A stretch of DNA of 64,000 bases from Streptomyces sp. cf386 (lineage in GTDB: Bacteria > Actinomycetota > Actinomycetes > Streptomycetales > Streptomycetaceae): the NCBI RefSeq assembly GCF_900103585.1, contig NZ_FNHV01000008.1, forward strand, positions 1 through 64,000, in the 5' to 3' direction. The translations under genes were made by a program, and so were the position numbers. This document shows positions 22,477-32,023 of this stretch, piece by piece. A model generated the notes under the pieces. That model ran no database searches, was not told where the DNA came from, and saw only the letters and a list, made by a program, of their open reading frames with translations. How positions within the stretch are numbered: the first letter of the stretch is position 1; each line of letters starts with the position of its first letter.

Positions 22477-25167
22477 TCACTCCGCCTCGGCCAGCAGGCG
22501 CTGCACCCGGGGCTTCCACAGCCAGGCGGCCGTGTGGTCGGGGGTGCGCATGGCCAGGCGCCAGGCGCGTACGGCCTCGGCCGTGCGGCCCGCGGCGGAC
22601 AGGGCGCGGCCGTAGTCCAGGAGGTCGCGGGCCGTGCCCTCGCCCTGCGGCGGCTCCGCTGCCGCCAGCACATCCGCGCCCAACATCGCCTCGTAGTGAT
22701 CGCAGGCGCGGGTCGCCTCACCCCGCAACAACGCCAGACGAGCGTCGAAGCGCAGGTGCCACAGCGGGTTCTGGGCGCGCCGGATCCAGGGGTCGGCGTC
22801 CAGGACGCGCCACTCGCGCTCGGCCAGCGACCTGTTGCCCTCCAGCAGGGCGAGGTCGAAGAGATGGGCGTGGCAGTTCATCCGGAACCGCTCCGCCATC
22901 GAGCCGGCCGGGCGCGGCACGGTCTCCAGGAAGGCGTCCATCTCGTGCAGTTCGCGCTCGTAGTCGTCCGCGGACAACCGGCCCTCGTAGTAGGCGAACT
23001 GGGCGGCGATGCTCCGCGACACCCACGCCGAGACCTCGTTGCCCGCCTCCCGTGCGGCGTCGGCGCTGCGGACCATCAGCTCGTACGCCGGACGGATCTC
23101 CCCGCGCAGAAACGCCGCGTACCCCTGGTCGTACAGGTCGGTGGAGCGCTGTGCCGTCGTCGCCGTGTCGTCCCGGGCCAGCTCCGCCAGCAGCTCCTCG
23201 GCCTCCGTGACCGCTCCGTTGCGGCGCATCCGGCCCGCCTGCGTACGGAGGAACTCGCCGCGTACGTGCGGCACTCGGCGCCCGGGAATGTGCGCGGAGA
23301 GGAAGCCGCGATCGGCGGCGGAGGTCAGCACCGCGGCGTAGAACGCGTCCGCGTCGGTCCGGTAGACCAGCGCGGCGTGCAGCGCGGCGGCGCCCAACGG
23401 GCCGGGGGTGTCCCGCGCCTCGGCCCGCACCGCATGGGCGGCGACCGCCCGCGCCACCCGGGGTGCCAGGCCGGGAGCGGCCGCGGTCAGCGCACGGTGG
23501 GCCGCGAGACAGTCGGTGAACAGGTCCAGGGGATCCAGCCGGGCGGCCCGGGCATCGGCGTACGCCGGGTCCTCGATCACGGTCGCGAGGGAGTCGGCGC
23601 ACGCGGCCAGGGCCGTGCGGTCCGCGGAGTCACGGGCGTCGTCGAGGCCGGCGTCCAGTGCCGAGATCAGGTGGCCGAGGACATGGGCGAGGGCGTAATC
23701 GTCCTCGCAGGTCGTCCAGTCGGCGCCGTAGGTGTCCAGGATCCGGTCGGCGATGCGCTGGTTGTGGATCACAGGATCAACGTAGTAGAGCCAGCGGTCC
23801 TCGTCCGCGTCGGTTTCCGGACTGGTCAGGAACCGTGTGACGGAGGCGTGGAAGAGGCGCAGGGCGCCGTCGTCCGGGTCGCGCACGACGAGTTGGCGGA
23901 GATCGCGCAGTGCGAGGCGGGCGGCCGTGCGGCGGCCCGCGAGACCCGCCCAGTGCAGCAGCCGGGCCTCCGTCAGCGGCGCTCGGGCGACGGCGAGCGT
24001 CGCGAGCAGCGGGTGCCGGATCTCGTCCCACTGCCCGTCGTTCGCGTGAGCGTGGATCTGGGAGAGCAGATGCTCATAGAGGCCGTCGAGGTCCGCGGGC
24101 AGCCGGCTGAGATCGGTCAGGGCCCGGAGGGCGTCGGGGCGGTCGTCCTCCACGGCGCCTCGGACCGCGCGCACCCAGGAGACGAGGAACAGGAAGTTTC
24201 CCGCCGCCCGCTCGGCGACCGCATGCACGGTGTGACGCAGGTTCACCGCCCGGGCGCGTAACGCCGCGCCGAACTCCGTGTCCCCGGCGACGGCCTCCGC
24301 GTACGCCCGTACGTCATCCACCGCCTCGACCGCGTCCGGCTCCAGCCGGATCTCGCACAGCCGTTCCCCCTGATGCAGCACGATCTCGCGGAGCTTGGTG
24401 TGCGGTCGGCTCGTCACCATGATCCGGACGTTGTCCGGCAGCGTGGGGCAGTTGGCCAGCCAGCCGGTGACGGTGTCCGGCCGGAGCCCGGGTACGCCCG
24501 GCTCGTCGAGCTCGTCCAGCGCGTCGATGATCACGACGATCCGGGCGCCCGGGTCCTTCTTCAGCAGCGCCCTGGCGGGGTCGATGAGCGCCAGGCGCTG
24601 CAGCTGCCTCGGGTCCATCAGCTCGGGATCGGCGTCCAGCCGGTCAACCGTGACTCCCGCCGACCGGCCCTCCAGCCGCTCCACCCGCTGACGGACCCGT
24701 ACGGAGAGGGGCTTGAAGGGGTTCGCGGTGATCTGCCGCGCCTCCAGCCCGGCGTGGCTGCCGCCTGCGGCCACCTGGCCGATCTCCGACTCGATGTCGA
24801 TCCGGATCCGGGGGTCGTCGAAGAGGTCGGGCCGCAGTGCGGCGAGCTGTCTGCCGAGGGAGATCAGCAGGTCATGGGTGTCACCGCAGGAGTGCCCGAC
24901 GCGGCTGTCGACACGCAGGAAGTAGCGCGGGGACAGCCCGTGCCGCTGTGTCATCCACGCCGCCAGTGCGGACTTGCCCACCCCGGCCGGGCCGGTGACC
25001 AGCACGATGCGGCAGGACGCCGCGGCGAAGTCGGCCTCGATCCGCTCCGCCAGCCAGGTTCTGGGGATGAACGGTTCCGCCAGGTAGCGGTTGATCAAGG
25101 CCGTGCTGAACAGGTCGTCCGATGCGGGGTCCCCGGGTGCGTCGTCCCGCTGCGCCGGTACGGTCAC
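22477..25167 (-). CDS. NACHT/STAND-type ATPase with helical C-terminal repeats
   Basis: 896 residues. Walker A GPAGVGKSAL (near 60) and Walker B VVIIDALDEL (near 210), with VTSRPH as sensor, place it in the NACHT/STAND class. A winged-helix-like segment (LLSQIHAHANDGQWDEIRHPLLATLAVARAPLTE) is followed by a long alpha-helical region with TPR-like repeats to the C-terminus. STAND ATPases oligomerise on sensing a signal and drive conflict (antiphage, cell-suicide) or regulatory outputs. No catalytic effector domain is visible in this chain; the overlapping small protein may be the effector or adaptor. GTG start 25167 overlaps that gene (GTGA). Confidence 0.8.
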   Translation of the reverse strand: MTVPAQRDDAPGDPASDDLFSTALINRYLAEPFIPRTWLAERIEADFAAASCRIVLVTGPAGVGKSALAAWMTQRHGLSPRYFLRVDSRVGHSCGDTHDLLISLGRQLAALRPDLFDDPRIRIDIESEIGQVAAGGSHAGLEARQITANPFKPLSVRVRQRVERLEGRSAGVTVDRLDADPELMDPRQLQRLALIDPARALLKKDPGARIVVIIDALDELDEPGVPGLRPDTVTGWLANCPTLPDNVRIMVTSRPHTKLREIVLHQGERLCEIRLEPDAVEAVDDVRAYAEAVAGDTEFGAALRARAVNLRHTVHAVAERAAGNFLFLVSWVRAVRGAVEDDRPDALRALTDLSRLPADLDGLYEHLLSQIHAHANDGQWDEIRHPLLATLAVARAPLTEARLLHWAGLAGRRTAARLALRDLRQLVVRDPDDGALRLFHASVTRFLTSPETDADEDRWLYYVDPVIHNQRIADRILDTYGADWTTCEDDYALAHVLGHLISALDAGLDDARDSADRTALAACADSLATVIEDPAYADARAARLDPLDLFTDCLAAHRALTAAAPGLAPRVARAVAAHAVRAEARDTPGPLGAAALHAALVYRTDADAFYAAVLTSAADRGFLSAHIPGRRVPHVRGEFLRTQAGRMRRNGAVTEAEELLAELARDDTATTAQRSTDLYDQGYAAFLRGEIRPAYELMVRSADAAREAGNEVSAWVSRSIAAQFAYYEGRLSADDYERELHEMDAFLETVPRPAGSMAERFRMNCHAHLFDLALLEGNRSLAEREWRVLDADPWIRRAQNPLWHLRFDARLALLRGEATRACDHYEAMLGADVLAAAEPPQGEGTARDLLDYGRALSAAGRTAEAVRAWRLAMRTPDHTAAWLWKPRVQRLLAEAE

Positions 25168-25751
25168 TCCGTGTCCCCGTCCCCGCCCGGACCGCCGACG
25201 CTGTCCGCCCGGAACCCCACCACACGGCCGCCCGGACCGACGTTCTTGCTGCGGATCTCGGTGCTGAAGCTGCCGCCGCTCACCCGGCCCACACTGACCC
25301 CGATGACCTCCGCGTTGATCTCGTCGATGTCGATCCTGGTGTCGATGACGGTGCCGGAGGCGGGCCGCTCGCCGACCTCCGTGACGAACGTGATGCGCTG
25401 CCCGTAGACCGCCTCCAGCACCCGCCTGAGCTGGTCGACACGCTGAAGCAACTCGGCGTCGCCCGGCTGGACGGCGTCCGCGTCGTCGACGAACGGGAAG
25501 AGGGCCGTACGCAGTTGCCGCAGCGCGGCGACGGAGTCCGTGAGCGCCGCCTCGTCCAGCCGACGGGTGTCGAGGGTGCCGGCGAACGCCTCCGGGGGGA
25601 GCCGTACGACGCCGTCACCCGACTCGTCCGCAGCCGCCCCGTCGCCCTCCTGGTCGCCCCGGCGCCGGTCGAGCAGCACTCTGGCCTGGTCGAAGAGGAA
25701 TCTGATGCCTTCGCTGAGCGCGGTGGTGCCTAGGGTGGCCAGCAGTTCCAT
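25164..25751 (-). CDS. Small partner protein of the NACHT ATPase; family unknown
   Basis: 195 residues. The N-terminus MELLATLGTTALSEGIRFLFDQARVLLDRR is a helical module of a type I have seen in Streptomyces proteins that accompany NTPases. The middle is helical, and the C-terminal 70 residues are beta-rich and repetitive (INAEVIGVSVGRVSGG, SKNVGPGGRVVGFRADSVGG), which suggests a stack of short strands. Start ATG 25751 has GGAGGAG six bases upstream. It overlaps the NACHT gene by four bases, so both are made in fixed ratio. Role as sensor, adaptor or effector is inference. Confidence 0.65.
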   Translation of the reverse strand: MELLATLGTTALSEGIRFLFDQARVLLDRRRGDQEGDGAAADESGDGVVRLPPEAFAGTLDTRRLDEAALTDSVAALRQLRTALFPFVDDADAVQPGDAELLQRVDQLRRVLEAVYGQRITFVTEVGERPASGTVIDTRIDIDEINAEVIGVSVGRVSGGSFSTEIRSKNVGPGGRVVGFRADSVGGPGGDGDTE

Positions 25752-25906
25752 ACGGGTCTCCTCCGGGCAGACGGAGCGAACGGTCGCGGCGGCGCTCAGT
25801 GTGGCATGTCGACGCCTCAAGGAGCGATCTTGGCCAGGCGCGCAGACAATGAGCGCGAGGGATTCTGTCGCGGCCGGGCAGGTGCCAGTGAGAAGGACTG
25901 ATCGTG

Positions 25907-26866
25907 ATGTCGGACGAGCGAGCCGAACGCATCGCGGACTTCATCGGGCCGCTGCGGGTGAAACCCGGGTCGAAGGTGCGCCTGGAGCGTGACTACGACC
26001 CTCGCTACAAGGCCGGTCTGAAGAAGCGGCACGGGATCGAGCTGCTGCGGACCGGGGTGTCGCTGCTGGCCGAGTACCAGGAGCGGCTGGCCGCCCAGGA
26101 CACGTACGGCGTGCTGCTCTGCCTCCAGGCCCTCGACGCCGGTGGCAAGGACGGGACGATCCGCCATGTGATGAGCGGCGTCAACCCCCAGGGCGTACGG
26201 GTCAGCAGCTTCAAGGTGCCCTCCGTCGACGAACTCGACCACGACTACCTGTGGCGCTACGCCGCCCGGCTGCCCAGGCGCGGCGAGATCGCCATCTTCA
26301 ATCGCTCGCACTACGAGGAGGTCCTCGTCGTGCGGGTCCACCCCGAGAACCTCGTCCGGCAGAAGCTGCCGGACGACACGCGCGGGCCGGGCATCTGGGA
26401 GCGGCGCTACCGGGAGATCAACCACTGGGAGCGCTACCTCACGGACAACGGGTTCAAGGTGGTGAAGATCTTCCTCAACCTGTCCAAGGAGGAGCAGCGC
26501 ACCCGCTTCCTGAAGCGGATCGACCTGCCGGAGAAGAACTGGAAGTTCTCCGCGGCCGACGTCCGGGAGCGGCGCCACTGGGACGACTACCAACACGCGT
26601 TCTCCGAGATGCTGTCGGCCACGAGCACGAAGTGGGCACCGTGGTACGTCGTACCGGCGGACCGGAAGTGGTTCGCGCGGATCTGCGCAGCGGCGATCCT
26701 CGCGCACACCCTGATGGACATCGATCCGCAGTACCCCGACGTGGGGAAAGCGGCACGGAAGGAACTGCTCGTCACCAAACGGGAGTTGGAGCGTGAAGCC
26801 CCCGCCGGGGCGCCGGCGGATCCGTACGCCGACCGGCATCCGTCGGCCAAGAAGAAGCGCGGCTAG
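25907..26866 (+). CDS. Polyphosphate kinase 2 family protein
   Basis: 319 residues, the usual size for a single-domain PPK2. Walker A-like LQALDAGGKDGTIRHV (near 68-83), NRSHYEEVLVVRVHPE (Walker B/DRSxYE region; here NRS), and the lid segment FLKRIDLPEKNWKFS are all recognisable. It transfers phosphate between polyphosphate and nucleotides (ADP or AMP to ATP class not decided; the subgroup resembles AMP/ADP-phosphorylating class III). ATG 25907 follows a GTG at 25904; AGAAGG lies upstream. The divergent neighbour is the NACHT pair; downstream is the P-type ATPase, an energy-demanding pump. Confidence 0.9.
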   Translation: MSDERAERIADFIGPLRVKPGSKVRLERDYDPRYKAGLKKRHGIELLRTGVSLLAEYQERLAAQDTYGVLLCLQALDAGGKDGTIRHVMSGVNPQGVRVSSFKVPSVDELDHDYLWRYAARLPRRGEIAIFNRSHYEEVLVVRVHPENLVRQKLPDDTRGPGIWERRYREINHWERYLTDNGFKVVKIFLNLSKEEQRTRFLKRIDLPEKNWKFSAADVRERRHWDDYQHAFSEMLSATSTKWAPWYVVPADRKWFARICAAAILAHTLMDIDPQYPDVGKAARKELLVTKRELEREAPAGAPADPYADRHPSAKKKRG

Positions 26867-26929
26867 ACCTGTCGGACCGGTGCGCGACCGCCCCGGACCC
26901 GTCCGTGGCCACGGATCGGAGGCAGAACG

Positions 26930-29659
26930 ATGACGACGCGTTCGAATCCCGTGGGAGAACAAGCTCGGCCGCGTCGGCCTTCGGAGGACGCCTGGTACAC
27001 GCGCGCTCCCGAGGAGGTCGTGGCGGCGTTCGGCGTCGATCCGGCGGTCGGTCTCTCCACGGCACGGGCCGCACAGCTCCTGACCGAGCGCGGCCCGAAC
27101 TCGCTGCCCGAGGAGAAGCGAACTCCGGCCTGGCGCCGGTTTCTCCAGCAGTACCGCAGCTACATGCAGATCGTCCTCGTGGTCGCGGCGGTCGTCTCGC
27201 TGCTCATCAAGGAGTGGACCACCGCGATCCTGTTGATCGTCCTGACTCTGCTGAACGCGGTCGTGGGCCTACGCCAGGAGGGCAAGGCCGAGAGCGCGAT
27301 GAACGCGCTGCAGTCGATGATGAAGGCGACGGCGCGGGTGCGCAGGGACGGGACGGAGGCCGAGATCCCCGCCGAGCAGCTTGTCGTCGGCGACATCGTG
27401 CTCATCGCCGCCGGGGACCAGGTCGCGGCGGACGGACGCATCATCGAGGCCAGTGCCCTGCAGATCGACGAGTCGGCGCTCACCGGCGAGAGCGTGCCCG
27501 CCGCGAAGGACGCCGGCACACTGCAGGGCCCTCTGCCCGCGCCCGGCGACCGGACGAACATGGCGTTCATGAACACCCCGGTCACCCACGGCAGCGGCGT
27601 ACTCGTCGTCACCGCGACCGGCGCCGGAACCGAGGTCGGCAAGATCTCCGGCATGCTGTCGGCCACCGAGAAGGAGGTACCGCCGCTCACCAAGGAGCTC
27701 GACACCCTGACGCTGTGGATCACGGGCGCGGCGGCTCTGACCATGATCGTGATGTTCGCTCTGGGACGCCAACGCGACCAGGCTTGGGACGTCCTGTTCG
27801 TCAGCGCGGTCTCGCTGGCCATCGCCGCCATCCCCGAGGCCCTGCCGACCGTGACCCAGGCGATCCTGTCCGTCGGCAGCCTCAACCTGGCGAAGCGGAA
27901 CGCCATCGTGAAGGAACTGCCGTCGGTCGAGACCCTGGCGTTCACGTCGGCGATCAATTCGGACAAGACCGGCACCCTGACGATGAACCAGATGACCGCC
28001 GTCGAAGTGGTGAGTCCCACCGACCGGTACACCGTCTCGGGCACCGGCTACGGGCTCGCCGGGAAGGTCCACCATGCCGCGGGTTCCGCCGCGGGCATCG
28101 AGGACGCGATCCTGCCGTATGTGGTGGCCAGCGACGCGAAGCTGGTGGACGGCGAGGTGGTGGGCGATCCCACCGAGGGCGCGCTGCTGGTGCTCGCGCA
28201 CAAGGCCGGGCTGGACGTCGACGCCACCAGGGAAGGTCTTCCCCGGCTCGCCACGCTGCCGTTCGACCCGGAGTACAAGCTGATGGCCACCTTCAACTCG
28301 GTGGTCGACGCCTCAGGGCGGCAGGTCGTCCGGTGCTTCGTCAAGGGCGCGGTCCCGGCGGTGGTGGCGCGTGCCGCCACCGCGCTCGCGGCGGGCGAGA
28401 CCATCCCGTGGGACGCCGAACTGGTCGCGCGCGCCGAGACGCAGACCGAGCGGATGGGCGGCGAGGGGCGCCGGGTGATGGCCGCGGCCACCCGAGATCT
28501 GGACCCGGCCGGCTTCGATCCGGACGGCGACCTGCTCGCGTACGTCACCGACCTGCGGATGACCAGCCTCGTCGGCATGGTCGATCCACCCCGGGAGGAC
28601 GCCAGAGCCGCCGTGGCCGACGCGCAGGCGGGTCACATCCGGGTCCGCATGGTGACCGGTGACGACGTCACCACCGGCGCGGCGATAGCGCGGCAGCTCG
28701 GCATCCCCGGCGAGGCGGTCCTCGGCGCCGATTTCGCCGCCCTGAGCGAGGAGGAGCAGCTCGCCCGCATCGACGGCATCGGCGTGGTGGGGCGCGTCGC
28801 GCCGGAGCACAAGGTGCTGCTCGCCGACACGCTCAAGAAGAAGGGCGATGTCGTGGCGATGACCGGGGACGGCGTCAACGACGCGCCCGCCATCAAGGCC
28901 GCCGACATCGGTATCGCGATGGGCAGCGGAACGGACGTGGCGAAGAACGCCGGACGCATGATCCTCTCCGACGACAGGTTCGCCACCATCGTCTACGCCG
29001 TGGAACAGGGCCGCAGGCTCTACGACAACCTCACCAAGTACATCCGGTTCGTCCTGCTCCTGCTGGTCACGTTCGTCCTGACCTTTCTCGGGGCCACCGT
29101 CTTCAACATCGCCGCCGGTGAGCCCTTCACCCCGCCGCAGGTGCTCTGGATCCACTTCGTGGTCAACGCCTCCTTCGGCTTCGCGCTGGGCTTCGACCGG
29201 GAGAGCCCCGGGCTCATGCGCCGCAGGCCGCGCCCGCGAGGGGAGTCGGTCCTGACCCGGCCCGTCCTGGTCACGGTCGGACTCGGCGGGCTGGCGATCA
29301 CGGTCCTCCTGCTCGGGCTGATCAAGCTCGGTCAGGCCCTGTTCGACAGCGTCGAGATCGGTCAGTCGATCGCGTTCACCGCCTTCGCCCTCTGTCTGGT
29401 CGTGGCCGCGTTCGAGTGCCGCAGCGAGACGGAGTCGGTGCTGACGACGTCCACCTTCGACAGCAGGCAGATGAACTGGGTGGCGCTGACCCAGTTCGTG
29501 CTCGCGGTGCTGGTGACCCAGATGGACGGCTTCCGCCGCGTCCTCGGGACGACCGAGATCAACGCGCGGCAGTTCGGCTGGGCGGTGCTGGCCGCCCTGG
29601 CGCTTCTGCTCCTGTGGGAACTGGGCAAGCTCCTGGCACGTAGGTCGAGAGGCACCTGA
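26930..29659 (+). CDS. P-type cation ATPase (PacL/PMCA-like)
   Basis: 909 residues. All P-type landmarks are present: N-terminal cation-ATPase domain, TGES in the actuator domain (near 185), the phosphorylated Asp in SDKTGTLT (near 345), KGA in the nucleotide-binding domain, and GDGVNDAPAIKAADIGIAMG (near 645), with about ten transmembrane helices. The M4 motif is PEALP, not the PEGLP of Ca2+ pumps, so the ion is uncertain (Ca2+, Mg2+ or Na+/K+). The residue before SDKTGT is Asn rather than the usual Cys. GGAGG precedes the ATG. Its stop overlaps the SulP start (TGATG). Confidence 0.9.
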   Translation: MTTRSNPVGEQARPRRPSEDAWYTRAPEEVVAAFGVDPAVGLSTARAAQLLTERGPNSLPEEKRTPAWRRFLQQYRSYMQIVLVVAAVVSLLIKEWTTAILLIVLTLLNAVVGLRQEGKAESAMNALQSMMKATARVRRDGTEAEIPAEQLVVGDIVLIAAGDQVAADGRIIEASALQIDESALTGESVPAAKDAGTLQGPLPAPGDRTNMAFMNTPVTHGSGVLVVTATGAGTEVGKISGMLSATEKEVPPLTKELDTLTLWITGAAALTMIVMFALGRQRDQAWDVLFVSAVSLAIAAIPEALPTVTQAILSVGSLNLAKRNAIVKELPSVETLAFTSAINSDKTGTLTMNQMTAVEVVSPTDRYTVSGTGYGLAGKVHHAAGSAAGIEDAILPYVVASDAKLVDGEVVGDPTEGALLVLAHKAGLDVDATREGLPRLATLPFDPEYKLMATFNSVVDASGRQVVRCFVKGAVPAVVARAATALAAGETIPWDAELVARAETQTERMGGEGRRVMAAATRDLDPAGFDPDGDLLAYVTDLRMTSLVGMVDPPREDARAAVADAQAGHIRVRMVTGDDVTTGAAIARQLGIPGEAVLGADFAALSEEEQLARIDGIGVVGRVAPEHKVLLADTLKKKGDVVAMTGDGVNDAPAIKAADIGIAMGSGTDVAKNAGRMILSDDRFATIVYAVEQGRRLYDNLTKYIRFVLLLLVTFVLTFLGATVFNIAAGEPFTPPQVLWIHFVVNASFGFALGFDRESPGLMRRRPRPRGESVLTRPVLVTVGLGGLAITVLLLGLIKLGQALFDSVEIGQSIAFTAFALCLVVAAFECRSETESVLTTSTFDSRQMNWVALTQFVLAVLVTQMDGFRRVLGTTEINARQFGWAVLAALALLLLWELGKLLARRSRGT

Positions 29660-31410
29660 TGCGAGCAGCGGGGCGGTTGCGGGCCGTTCCCGGGATCCGT
29701 GCGGTGTCGTCGTACCGGCGGGAATGGCTGGTCAAGGACCTGGTCGCGGGAGTCGTCCTGACCACGCTGCTGGTCCCGCAGGGCATGGCGTACGCCGAGT
29801 TGGCGGGCCTGCCGCCCATCACCGGCCTGTACACGTCGATTCTCTGCCTGCTCGGATACGCCGTGTGCGGGCCGTCCCGGATCCTGGTGCTGGGCCCGGA
29901 TTCCTCGCTGGGGCCGATGATCGCCGCCACCGTGCTGCCCCTGGTGGCGGCCGACGGGGATCCCGAACGGGCTGTCGCGCTGGCGTCGGTGCTCGCGCTC
30001 ATGGTGGCCGCGATCATGATCCTGGCCTCGGTGGCGAAGCTCGGTTTCATCGCCGATCTGATCTCCAAACCGACGATGATCGGCTACATGAACGGCCTGG
30101 CCCTGACCATCCTGATCGGTCAGCTGCCCAAGCTGCTCGGCTTCAAGGTCGACGCGGACAACCTGATCGGCGAGTGCGTCGGCCTCGTGCAGAAACTCTC
30201 CGACGGGGCGGCGGTGCCGGCCGCCGCCGCGGTGGGCGTCGGCGGGATCGTCGTGATCCTCGTCCTGCAGCGCCTGATGCCGAAGATCCCGGCCGTGCTC
30301 GCGATGGTGGTCCTGGCGATCGCCGCGGCCACCGTCTTCGACCTCGGCGAGCACGGCGTCAGCCTGGTCGGTGAACTGCCCGAGGGATTCCCGCCGTTCA
30401 CCATCCCGGAGATCCGGCTCTCGGACCTCGCACCGCTGTTCGCCGGTGCGCTGGGCATCGCCCTGGTGTCCCTGGCCGACACGATCTCCAACGCGTCGGC
30501 CTTCGCGGCCCGCACGGGGCAGGAGGTCCGCGGCAACCAGGAGATGACCGGAGTCGGTGTCGCTAATCTGGCGGCCGGCCTCTTCCAGGGCTTCCCGGTC
30601 AGCACGAGCGGGTCCCGTACGGCGGTCGCGGAGCGCGCGGGGGCCAGAAGCCAGCTCACCGGGGTCGTCGGAGCCGCGCTCATCGTCCTCATGCTCGTGC
30701 TGGCTCCGGGCCTGTTCCGCAACCTCCCCCAGCCGGCCCTCGCGGCCGTGGTCATCACCGCGTCACTCTCCCTCGCCGACATCCCAGGAGTGGTACGGCT
30801 GTGGCGACAGCGCCGGGCGGAGTTCCTCCTGTGCCTCGCGGCCTTCGCCGGGGTGGCGCTGCTCGGCGTACTGCCCGGGATCGCCATCGCCGTGGCCCTG
30901 TCCGTCCTCAACGTCTTCCGGCGCGCCTGGTGGCCGTACAACACCGTGCTGGGGCGGGTGCAGGGCCTGGAGGGCTACCACGACATCCGCTCCTACCCGC
31001 AGGCCCGACAGCTGCCGGGCCTGGTGATCCACCGGTTCGACGCCCCGCTCTTCTTCGCCAACGCCAAGACCTTCCGCGACGAGATCAGGCGACTGGCCGA
31101 CGCGGACCCGCGGCCGACCTGGATCCTGATCGCGGCGGAGCCCGTGACCGACGTGGACACCACCGCCGCCGACGTCCTGGAGGAACTCGACGAGCACCTC
31201 AACGCGAAGGGCGTGCACCTGGTGTTCGCCGAGCTGAAGGACCCCGTGCGGCGCAAGATCGAACGGTACGGGCTCACCCGGACGATCGATCCTCGGCACT
31301 TCTTCCCCACCGTGGAGGCGGCCGTTGCCGCGTTCCGGCTGCGGACCGGGGCGGAGTGGACGGAGGGGACGGAGGGGACGGAGGGGACGGAGAGGGAGGA
31401 GAGAGCGTAG
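29659..31410 (+). CDS. SulP-family anion transporter with STAS domain
   Basis: 583 residues. About 10-12 transmembrane helices with the SulP signature region (VPQGMAYAELAGLPPITGLYTS), then a cytosolic STAS domain (about 445-555; LPGLVIHRFDAPLFFANAKTF). SulP proteins carry sulfate, bicarbonate or other anions. Translation is coupled to the P-type ATPase by a one-base stop/start overlap, so a cation pump and an anion carrier are produced together. The C-terminus has a TEGTEGTEGTE tail encoded by a 9-bp tandem repeat. Confidence 0.9.
   Translation: MRAAGRLRAVPGIRAVSSYRREWLVKDLVAGVVLTTLLVPQGMAYAELAGLPPITGLYTSILCLLGYAVCGPSRILVLGPDSSLGPMIAATVLPLVAADGDPERAVALASVLALMVAAIMILASVAKLGFIADLISKPTMIGYMNGLALTILIGQLPKLLGFKVDADNLIGECVGLVQKLSDGAAVPAAAAVGVGGIVVILVLQRLMPKIPAVLAMVVLAIAAATVFDLGEHGVSLVGELPEGFPPFTIPEIRLSDLAPLFAGALGIALVSLADTISNASAFAARTGQEVRGNQEMTGVGVANLAAGLFQGFPVSTSGSRTAVAERAGARSQLTGVVGAALIVLMLVLAPGLFRNLPQPALAAVVITASLSLADIPGVVRLWRQRRAEFLLCLAAFAGVALLGVLPGIAIAVALSVLNVFRRAWWPYNTVLGRVQGLEGYHDIRSYPQARQLPGLVIHRFDAPLFFANAKTFRDEIRRLADADPRPTWILIAAEPVTDVDTTAADVLEELDEHLNAKGVHLVFAELKDPVRRKIERYGLTRTIDPRHFFPTVEAAVAAFRLRTGAEWTEGTEGTEGTEREERA
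31359..31394 (+). repeat. 9-bp tandem repeat in the SulP gene end
   Basis: GACGGAGGG is repeated about four times (last copy GACGGAGAG) and encodes the Thr-Glu-Gly tail. Being a multiple of three, copy-number change would alter tail length without frameshift. Confidence 0.7.
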
Positions 31411-31438
31411 AGGGCAGAGAGGACGGAGTGGGCACCCG

Positions 31439-32023
31439 TCACTGTCCACACGTGCCGGACCTCGATGCCCCGTCCTGCCCCATCAGGTGCACGACGACCT
31501 GGCCGTCGGCTTCCTGGCTGTAGGCGATCGTGCAGGTCAGCTGGCGCAGCGCGGTGCTGGACAGGCCCTCCAGGGCGAGGGGCAGGCGGGTCGTGACCTT
31601 GCCCGAAGCGCGCTCGACCTTGACGGCTGCGCCGGGGCGGGCGGTGGGGAGGGCGGTGGTCAGGCCGGCGGCTCGGTCTTTCTGCTGGGGGCCGCCGAGC
31701 AGTGCCAGGACGACCTTCTCCGTCGGCACCGGTCCGGCCGGGTCGTCGGAGTTCTGGTCCCCTGAGCCCGACTCGCTGTATCCGTCGCCGAACCCGGCCG
31801 GGGGTTCGGTCGACCGGATCACGGGGGTCAGCTGTCCGTCGGGGGAACGGAAGAAGAGCAGCATTTCGTAGTCGCGGTCGAAGAAGGCCTGGAAGCTGGC
31901 CGGACCGCCCGCCTCGATGACGTCGGTCTCCTGAATGCCGCAGCCGGCGAACAGGGGTACGGCCGCGAAGGCGACGGCAACGACGACCGCCGCCGCACGT
32001 CCGCGCGTCCGCGCACGCCTCAT
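31439..32023 (-). CDS. Lipoprotein with GerMN-like domain
   Basis: 194 residues. A basic N-terminus and hydrophobic helix lead to the lipobox LFAGC (Cys about residue 28). The mature part (VVLALLGGPQQKDRAAGLTTALP, VERASGKVTTRLPL, ALRQLTCTIAYS) matches the GerMN domain, found in spore-germination GerM and in LpqB. Its ATG overlaps the end of the histidine kinase gene (ATGA). Together with the regulator and kinase it forms a three-gene operon like MtrA-MtrB-LpqB, where LpqB modulates the kinase. It may do the same here. Confidence 0.8.
   Translation of the reverse strand: MRRARTRGRAAAVVVAVAFAAVPLFAGCGIQETDVIEAGGPASFQAFFDRDYEMLLFFRSPDGQLTPVIRSTEPPAGFGDGYSESGSGDQNSDDPAGPVPTEKVVLALLGGPQQKDRAAGLTTALPTARPGAAVKVERASGKVTTRLPLALEGLSSTALRQLTCTIAYSQEADGQVVVHLMGQDGASRSGTCGQ

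Noticed and set aside
22477..31410. Whole 22-31 kb block as a mobile genomic island
   Set aside because: No integrase, tRNA end, direct repeats or composition change at its borders.
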